Assembly: GCA_037043455.1 (NCBI GenBank)
Contig: JAWPHD010003262.1
Coordinates: 124,001-188,000 of the forward strand
Direction: 5' to 3'
Length of the DNA: 64,000 bases
Source of the DNA: Cyrtodaria siliqua
Lineage: Eukaryota; Mollusca; Bivalvia; Adapedonta; Hiatellidae
A program made the translations under genes and the position numbers. Below are positions 57,374 through 64,000 of the stretch, piece by piece; positions within the stretch are counted from its first letter, which is position 1, and each line of letters begins with the position of its first letter. The notes under the pieces are model-generated. The model was not told the DNA's origin, did no database searches, and was given only the letters and a program-made list of their open reading frames with translations.

Positions 57374-57691
57374 TTAGGGATTTGTTTTTGATTCCGGAAG
57401 AAAAAAAGCCAAATCTTCTCGAACCGTATCTCTGTGAATTAATTTCTCAACCACCATTCCGTGCCTTGTATTGACTTCAATTAAACTGTCTGCATTACGT
57501 CTATACAATTTAACTCTGATCCCGGATGGAGCCGACTCCGAGACCTCTCCGAATGTATCGGCGCAGTCCTCGTGGTAAACAATCATGTGACCGACGACTG
57601 CTTGTTCTGTTCCTGTAGGTTCGATTCCTGTAGGTTCGATACCGTCGTGAAATATTATAATGTTATTTCGTCTCCGTTTTCCTGAATACAC
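57374..57691 (-). CDS. Putative terminal exon of an unidentified minus-strand gene
   Basis: About 105 codons, stop at 57376-57374. The sequence is balanced and non-repetitive (GHMIVYHEDCADTFGEV, SGIRVKLYRRNADSLIEVNT, EKLIHRDTVREDLAFFLP), with a charged, mixed alpha/beta look and no membrane segment. IEPTG is repeated twice near the start. Upstream on the minus strand TATATATTTTCAG|GTGTATTCAG gives a good acceptor at 57692, and a second possible AG lies at 57682, so the apparent start at 57691 is not a true initiation codon. GC content is higher than in the flanks. I do not recognise the family. Confidence 0.5.
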   Translation of the reverse strand: MYSGKRRRNNIIIFHDGIEPTGIEPTGTEQAVVGHMIVYHEDCADTFGEVSESAPSGIRVKLYRRNADSLIEVNTRHGMVVEKLIHRDTVREDLAFFLPESKTNP

Positions 57692-58439
57692 CTGAAAATA
57701 TATAAAAATGAAATTAATGCAAACTTACGGGTGTAGTCATTGTTAAAAACAATTTAAACAATATGTCATTGTTTTGTAATTGTGTTCACGTTGTTTTAAA
57801 TCAAATCTTGATTGAAACTGAACATGCTATTATTTATACACGACAGCTTTTATAGTTGTATAAACCACAAATGGATTTGATTTTTTTTTGGCGGAAGGTG
57901 TTTCACTCAATATCATCCAAGTATTGAAAGAATGTTGAAACTTGTTGACACTTTTTTTCAAACCAGCCCCTTAAACACCCAAATATAACATTGTTACCTT
58001 TGTAATAGCACAGGTGTAACATTGTTATATAAATGGGTATATTTAGATGTACGCATTTGTATGCATGTGTTTTATGGTAGTTATTTATTTGATATGCAAA
58101 TTGTCTCTTCTAAACACACGCTCTTTTAAAAATCATATGTTTCACTAAATCACATAACAGAACAAGGGTCACCTACGTTTGGCACAATTAACCCTGGTTT
58201 GCTTTATGCGTTTCCAAATAATCATATCTATGGCAATAACCAGGTCACTGTCGCATAGGTTTATATTAAATCATAGGTGTAACAAACATACTAAAAATGA
58301 ATTTTCACATTGTTATACACATCTAAGACACCAGAATTGTGTTTATCAGTATACCAATTTTGTAAAAAGCAATTGATTCTTTTTGTTTGAATACAAATAC
58401 AAATGACTTACAAATAACTGTATCGGGGTTATCCCAAGT

Positions 58440-58800
58440 CCAATTGAAACATATTCATACCTTTATGTGTTTACATTAGATAACCAGTTATTGTTGCCAT
58501 TAACACAGTCACCATAGGCCATATCATACACATGTTTTAATAGAATATTTAATTTATCAGTATCTAACAACTTAAACCAATACTTCACAATTTAACATAT
58601 CGTGAAATATACAAAGGATAACGTCCCAGTTCACCGTAAACAGCAGCTGTGCAAGTACTAACTTTAACATTTAATATTTTCTTACACAATTGTAAGTGTA
58701 TTCTTTCAATTTCTTTAGACTTGCTAAAGCCCCATATGTCCGATGCATATCCCAAGATTGAACCAAACAAATGCATCAAAAAGTTGACAAAGTAATTTAG
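58440..58800 (-). pseudogene. LINE reverse-transcriptase C-terminal fragment
   Basis: The frame at 58585-58779 reads SILGYASDIWGFSKSKEIER, then IHLQLCKKILNVKVSTCTAA and VYGELGRYPLYISRYVKL. After a shift, WFKLLDTDKLNILLKHVYDM continues to about 58450. This is the segment just after the RT domain in CR1/L2-like LINE ORF2 proteins (GYxSDIWGF, ExIHLxFCKxxLxVKxST, AVYGELGRYPL). The RT core, endonuclease and 3' end are absent. It lies in the same orientation as the putative host gene, within its intron. Confidence 0.75.
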
Positions 58801-59005
58801 GTTTAAATTTATATTACGACAATTTACAAATAAAACCTTACAACAGCAAGGCGGGATTTCGCTTTCAAATAATCTTAGGTGAGAATAAAGCAGGAAAATT
58901 GTGTCTCCCTTTAAAATTTAATATTGATCTCGACTTATATTGACCGTGATTTAAAAGAAACGCATATATTTCCGTAGGAAACGTTTTCTCGGTATTTATG
59001 CGCAA

Positions 59006-59031
59006 TAATAATAATAATAATAATAATAATT
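59006..59031. repeat. (AAT)n microsatellite
   Basis: About eight AAT units. Confidence 0.95.
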
Positions 59032-59879
59032 AATAAGCGTCATCTGATAGATCTTAAAACGAGGATGATCACCAAATTAAACTTCAATTCATTTCTTGTT
59101 CAAACTTCCTTTGATAAAGGCTTCAAAGAGCAATGTGCACATCTTGTGCGGAAATGATTCCAATGTTCCACTTAATTATTATTTACCGGTCAAAGAAACC
59201 CTAATGGCTATCAAATTATAGGCAATTATGCCCTACCCATAAAACCTTATACAATGCCTATTATATGTGATTAAGGATTGAGACTGATACGTTTATTTGC
59301 ATACGAGAATCCAGAATGCAAGGTTTCCCAAATATGTTCTTATAAAAGCAAAGTTTTACATTTCACTCATGATATGTTGGCATGCTTTTATAACAATAAT
59401 TTATATTGGCTGATGAAGCTTCAATTGGGTATGAGTATGAAATCGCAAGACCTTATGTTATGTATATTATACATATTATGTATATTTTGTAAGTCAATAA
59501 TATCATACTCAAAAATAATAATAAAAACATTGGGCAATTACATGCATACATCGTAAGTTCTGTATTTGTAAATGTCTCTGTTCTAATGATAACAATAACC
59601 ATTCATGTATTCATCGTTTATGTCTTTATGCAAATTCTGCTAAGAAATGCAGGAATCAAATTAATCAAAAATAAAATGTGAGGGAATCATATTTATCTTG
59701 AATAAAGCATGTTTATATATATTTGTAGCATGGTCACTGAAAATTCTCTTTGTAATAGCACAGGTGTAAATCGTTTATTTGAAAATAAGACCTGTCAGAA
59801 TAACAGTTAGAATAACAGTTAGAATAACAGTGAGAATAACTGAAATAGAGCTGAAATGGAAATGCTACAAAACAAATAG

Positions 59880-59970
59880 AGTATGGTTTCATCTCGTTGG
59901 TTAATTTAAACACCTCGATGGGCTACGCCCATCTATATGTTTAAATTACCCAACTCAATGAAAACATGTG
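59880..59970. mobile_element. Foldback element of the GATGGGCTACGCCCATC family
   Basis: CATCTCGTTGGTTAATTTAA..CACCTCGATGGGC, loop TAC, GCCCATCTATATGTTTAAATTACCCAACTC..ATG. It is related to the nested element at 17571-17724. Confidence 0.8.
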
Positions 59971-60095
59971 CATACTGGGTGCACTCGAACAAAATATAAA
60001 TTATAACATAATGCTCTAACATGCTTTATTTATTATTGATTATTTCAAATAATCCTGTTTTATTCATTGCAATTTGTATGAACAATTCTCTATTG

Positions 60096-60400
60096 TTAAA
60101 GGACGCACGGCAATCTTGATTTTTGTTAAAATCGAGACGTCCACTTAGTTTTTTCTACATAGATTGCATTTATTTAATCATTTGATTAATCATTAGTATT
60201 AATTATAAGCAAAGTTTAAAGTAACATGTTTTGGCATATTACTAATTATTGATTATATTTCCCAATAATATATTCAAATTTGTATGTAAATATATTCAAG
60301 CAGGTTTAAAGTCAAACTGTTACTGGATTCATAATCCGAGCGGATAATTTTAATGCTTGATAAAGGCTTCAAGATTGCCGTATGTCCCTTTTAGTTAAAG
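60096..60400. mobile_element. Probable MITE, about 300 bp
   Basis: AAAGGACGCACGGCAATCTTGA (60098-60119) and TCAAGATTGCCGTATGTCCCTTT (60369-60391) form terminal inverted repeats with a few mismatches. The interior is AT-rich and non-coding. No clear target duplication was defined. Confidence 0.6.
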
Positions 60401-60402
60401 TT

Positions 60403-61150
60403 GAAATGAAGACAAGTATTTTCATTCTGCGAATGTGAGTTTCAGTATGTACAACTACCATGCAAATGTAAGGAGATGTGTGCCAATGAAAACGCTTTGT
60501 AGTTCTATATTTCAGTCAGGGCATTTACATACCGGCCTATTAGTCATTATCAAAGCTTTTAAACTGACGTTCGGCCAGTCCTTATGTTGCTCGCTTAATT
60601 AGATGTAATCCCTTTGAGAATTACATTCTAGTTTTACCCAACCAGAGGTACGCGCCAAATTGTGCGCGCCACAATTTTCAGAGTTTTACAATTAAAAAAT
60701 ATTCTCGTTATGTTAATACCAAACGAATGCATAAATGGGTTCATTATTTTGTAATTGTATATCAAATTTCTCTAAAATATATCATGTTTCCTTATTGTTA
60801 GTATTCTGATTTTACAATATATACATTATCATAAAGTTAAGGTGGCGCAAACGTTTGCAGTTCATTTATCGTACCATAACACGCAATTCAGTAACACATT
60901 TGCTGACGATATATCATAATATTAATCTTTTGTTAATTAATTAATGTTAATTAAGTGATTCCGTATGTGCTCTCCTACTGAACTCAAATACATATTGGTA
61001 ATAACTCAATTTAAACGTTTGTTTGAAGCAGTCGCCACTTCATGCTTTTTTAACACTTAATGTAAACACGTTACTGACCATTAAAATCGTGCCTAAATGT
61101 AAAAGCAGACATCGTGAAAGGTAAACATAGAATGAAACACACTCACTTAC
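60403..61150. other. No exon recognised (probable intron)
   Basis: If the minus-strand gene model holds, this is intronic. A GC-rich patch (GAGGTACGCGCCAAATTGTGCGCGCC) lies at about 60644-60669. Confidence 0.4.
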
Positions 61151-61291
61151 AAATAATGCGCCCTTCAATAATGTGATTGCCACCTGAGAGTGTGTCTCGA
61201 TAAAGTTGTAGGAGTTTGAATCGTTTATTCAATCCCTGGGAAAGACTGTGATACTTAAGGCGCCATCTTAAGACAAGCTCATAGTTGAGCA
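61151..61291 (-). CDS. Putative internal exon of the minus-strand gene
   Basis: 141 nt, phase 1 to phase 1. The minus strand reads ..ATTTCACAAG|TGCTC at the acceptor and GCATTATTT|GTAAGTGAG at the donor. The frame encodes LNYELVLRWRLKYHSLSQGL, then NKRFKLLQLYRDTLSGGNHI and IEGRII: basic, helical-looking and free of stops. The same frame stays open only if the acceptor lies after the TAG at about 61310. The donor is strong; the acceptor has a weak pyrimidine tract. Joined to the exon at 61572-61626 the phase matches. It does not join in frame to 57691 or 57681 directly, so an undetected exon would be needed between them. Confidence 0.35.
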
Positions 61292-61571
61292 CTTGTGAAA
61301 TACAATCCCTCTAACAACATTCTCCATGTAAACTGTGTTCCACTGCGTCAACGTTAAGAGCCTGGACCTTCCGTGTAACTGAAAATATTAAAAGTGTTAC
61401 AAGTATATATAAATGTCTAACTGTTCAACACGTCAGACAGAAAAGTTATTCGATTGTATGACCATGTTTTATCGACTTAGGTTACGTTTTGTAAAATGTC
61501 ATTATTATGAATTTATCTTGCAAAACAGAAATACGATAAATAGATAAATTGTATTACATAACAATACTTAC

Positions 61572-61626
61572 CATTACGAAGACTGTTTACGCTTGACTTG
61601 TTACAACACTCTGCAGCTCCGTCCAT
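61572..61626 (-). CDS. Putative first exon of the minus-strand gene
   Basis: The minus strand has ATGGACGGAGCTGCAGAGTG at 61626, preceded in frame by TGA (three codons upstream), so this is the first ATG in the frame. 18 codons (MDGAAECCNKSSVNSLRN) plus one base end at AATG|GTAAGTATTG, a near-perfect donor, phase 1. The phase fits the exon at 61151-61291. There is no signal peptide. The context GCGTCATGG is a reasonable start. Product unknown. Confidence 0.4.
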
Positions 61627-61629
61627 GAC

Positions 61630-62090
61630 GCTTCATGCTACAAGGGCTGGCAATAAACAAAATACGGATACTGCCGGCTTTTTGTCTTTTCCCAGGGAAA
61701 AACGAATCCTTCATTAGCATGCTACTAGAATGATTAAACGCGTTATCACGCTTGCTGCATTGGCAGATTATTAGCACTAGCTTGTTGATTACCAAGACTA
61801 ATTGATAGCCATAAAATATTCTGAAAATGTTGGCTGACCATCTGTGAGTTGCCAGTTGAGAATGAAAATTTACCAGGCTTAGTTTTATCCATTAGAATAA
61901 GTTTTATTTAGAATTTACATCCGACCGGGCTTCATGATTTTGGTTTCACATTTGATTTATTTTCATTTTAAATTTCATATCATTTCACATGAGATGTGGA
62001 ACCAAACCCATGTAGCAACATGCAGTAACTAGAACTATCACTGAATGTGATGAATACCCCCGCGTTTTTGCTCTAGCCGATGATGGGAAA
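61630..62090. other. No feature recognised; candidate upstream region of the minus-strand gene
   Basis: No TATA box at a convincing distance on the minus strand. Confidence 0.4.
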
Positions 62091-62091
62091 A

Positions 62092-62364
62092 TCAAGAATA
62101 ATAAATGTGTAAAATATATGTTAATTTCTTAATGTGAAAGAAATTTTTATAAAAAACAAAGGTCCATAATACGTTTTCAAATCTTAAAGTCGCGCTGCAT
62201 GTATTACATCCATAATCAAACTGCTTGTCAAAAACTGTTAAATCAATAATCAGTCGACCAACTATATTAAAGTTATCGTCTCTATTGCCATTCCAATCCT
62301 GTTTCTTATCAATATGCTGCTGTAAACAAGAAAATCTCGACGTTTTTGTTTTATTAAAAACCAT
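62092..62364 (-). pseudogene. Possible Mutator-like transposase N-terminal fragment
   Basis: The 90-codon frame contains GRLIIDLTVFDKQF, then GCNTC and ATLRFENV. The layout G-R-I-(I/V)-D-(hydrophobic), about 12 residues, G-C-x-x-C, then L-x-(F/L)-x-x-V recalls the N-terminal region of the Mutator-type proteins common in invertebrate genomes (nGrRIvD..., GC..C...L.L..V). The expected following part (E...GL.S.....C..C) is not seen. Another frame has a short ATGGCTGCGGCAAGGGG start at about 62393. The assignment is from memory and tentative. Confidence 0.3.
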
Positions 62365-62434
62365 TATCTAGATCGTGGCCCCTTGCCGCAGCCATGTTCA
62401 CGACTGGTAAACGTGCAAGTCTTACACCACCGGT

Positions 62435-62500
62435 GCTATGCTAAAGTGAGCAACTTTCGGGGATGGGCTATGCTAAAGTGAGCAACTTTCGGGGATGGAT
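62435..62500. repeat. 32-bp tandem duplication
   Basis: GCTATGCTAAAGTGAGCAAC+TTTCGGGGATGG occurs at 62435 and 62467. The second copy opens the 65-codon ORF at 62463-62660 (VSNFRGWIRAREIYKNQHQH), which has no recognised domain. Confidence 0.9.
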
Positions 62501-62693
62501 TCGAGCACGCGAAATTTACAAAAATCAACACCAGCACATCAGAGCCCAGACATTAGAAAACCACCGTAAGGCCCTAGCTGGAGTATTTGATTTAGGTATT
62601 GTCGGTCTCTCGAAAACACGTTCAGATGCGCGTCTTATTGATGTTTTTTGTTTTTTTTAACAATTATCCATGGTTAAGTCAGGCCTACCAAAT

Positions 62694-62780
62694 CTTCGGA
62701 TAAAATCCAGATTCTCCGGATTTTTCAGTCGCTCTCCGGATCTCCAGACTTAAGTGTACAATCTCCGGATTTTCCATCAA
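62694..62780. repeat. TCCGGAT cluster
   Basis: TCCGGAT or TTCGGAT occurs five times in about 75 bases, alternating with TTTTC-type spacers. A worn short tandem repeat is likely. Confidence 0.6.
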
Positions 62781-64000
62781 AACAAAATGTTCATGATTTA
62801 ACAGCTATACTTTCCCAGTATATCAGCTATTTTCCGAATTGGTCCTTTTACGCTCCCTAGTCAGAGGAATATATATACAAGTGTCGAATCAGTGGGGGTC
62901 ATCCGTGTAATGACTGAATATACAATTAACAACTAAGGACATAATTAGTTCCTTCAGTGGCATAACGACATGCGTAATGCAGCAATATCTGAGATTTCTT
63001 TAATTGGTCAACTTAACTGAAATAGCAAGTGCGACAAACTAGCAACTCCTTGCATGAGGTACCACTATAACAGCTGCTGCTGTGTACGATGATTATAATT
63101 TGTGTAGAGTTAACTTTGTGTTCGCATTTAGTATGCATCTGTGTAGGAAAGTAAGTGCACTTTCATAAAAAAAACAAGAGTTGTGGTAGAAACTAAACCA
63201 AGTCTTTCTAATCGAATTACTATGCTAATTTATATTTTCTATAACTATCAAACAATGCATCAACTTGTATTAATTGCATAAATAATTTTAATTTTCACTT
63301 TCAAAAAATAGTGTGGAAATCATGTCGCGCACTCCAAATTTCCATTTAAAATGTTCTTCGCGCGTTTTAAATCTTAAATTTTAAAATTCTGAGGATTTTG
63401 TATTAAAATGTTTTGGCAGGCCTGTTTAGTTCCGATGTTCAAATTACACAATGATGTACTTGTGCTCTCCGACATGCTCCACTTTAATCAAGGAGTAGGC
63501 CAAATCAACTACAACTACCCTGAGACTAATAAAAATACTTTCTTTACTTAAGTGAACACATTTACTTATCACTTATCACGACTGTTTGTCTTACTGTCAT
63601 ACTTTTACTATTTTACTAAATCTACACAAACGCGCACATCTGCATATAATACTTAAATGAGAGAGTTGCAGGACGTAGAGATAGATATTTCATTAGCTCG
63701 AATCCTCAATTTTATATATATATTTCATTAGCTCAAATAGTGCACCGAAGCCGCAGTTTTAGCACCATCTACCACCATCAGGCAATGTTGGTCATATTTC
63801 CTCTCTATACGCAATATATGTTCGATTAAAGTAGTGTAAAGCATGCAGTTCATCATACAATGTGTCACTATTCAGCATAAACGATGAAAATTGGATATAG
63901 CGAAAGAAAGTCATGTTTACCAGCTTTTGTTTTGAACGTTTCCGCTTCATCGGGAGTTTAGGGAAAACTCAGTATTTTTCAGATTTCAGAAAGTGTATTG
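62781..64000. other. No gene recognised
   Basis: AT-rich. A small duplication, ATTTCATTAGCTC, lies near 63688 and 63722. No ORF above background. Confidence 0.45.

Noticed and set aside
61291..61380. Longer internal exon starting at an acceptor near 61380
   Set aside because: The phase-compatible frame from that acceptor meets TAG at about 61312-61310 before the conserved-looking part, so the shorter exon is preferred.

Overview
The window is AT-rich animal nuclear DNA with no bacterial-type gene layout. Almost all of it is repeats: decayed retroelements, tRNA-derived SINEs, foldback (self-palindromic) elements, long-TIR elements and several minisatellites. The repeat types suggest a bivalve mollusc: a Penelope-like reverse-transcriptase family with a common 3' tail, blocks carrying AAGGTCA plus TTTGTCCGCAC, and a fragment reading ACAAGAGCTGTCAGAGGACAG. 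This is judged from memory of such genomes and was not tested by search.

Layout. 0-6 kb: a retroelement tail with 66-bp repeats, a foldback element pair, a near-perfect 68-bp tandem array and a 51-bp-arm foldback. 6.65-10.39 kb: a large 37-bp minisatellite of about 100 units. 11-26 kb: many copies, on both strands, of one Penelope-like family (RT fragments, LTR-like repeats with a hairpin holding AATAAA, and a conserved tail), with foldback elements and a 0.9-kb long-TIR element among them. 26.9-30 kb: the 5' end of an LTR retrotransposon (LTR, primer-binding site, broken gag) with a SINE nested in gag and flanked by an 11-bp target duplication. 30-36 kb: more tails, a degenerate SINE and unassigned short ORFs.

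36.8-53.2 kb: a direct segmental duplication (copies at about 36.8-41.0 and 49.6-53.2 kb). Each copy holds the same putative 97-nt first exon, encoding a signal peptide and ending in a strong splice donor. A Penelope-like insertion sits in copy A only, and the two copies carry different insertions just after the donor. Between the copies lies a 25-bp minisatellite interrupted by a SINE. 53.8-54.5 kb: a cluster of the palindrome GGCTGAATTCAGCC. 57.3-61.7 kb: probable exons of an unidentified minus-strand gene, with a LINE fragment and a MITE in its intron. Near 62.2 kb: a possible Mutator-like transposase fragment.

The only credible host-gene signals are the duplicated signal-peptide exons and the minus-strand exons at 57-62 kb. 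Most other ORFs are minisatellite translations or retroelement debris. No intact mobile-element gene, rRNA, functional tRNA or CRISPR array was seen.
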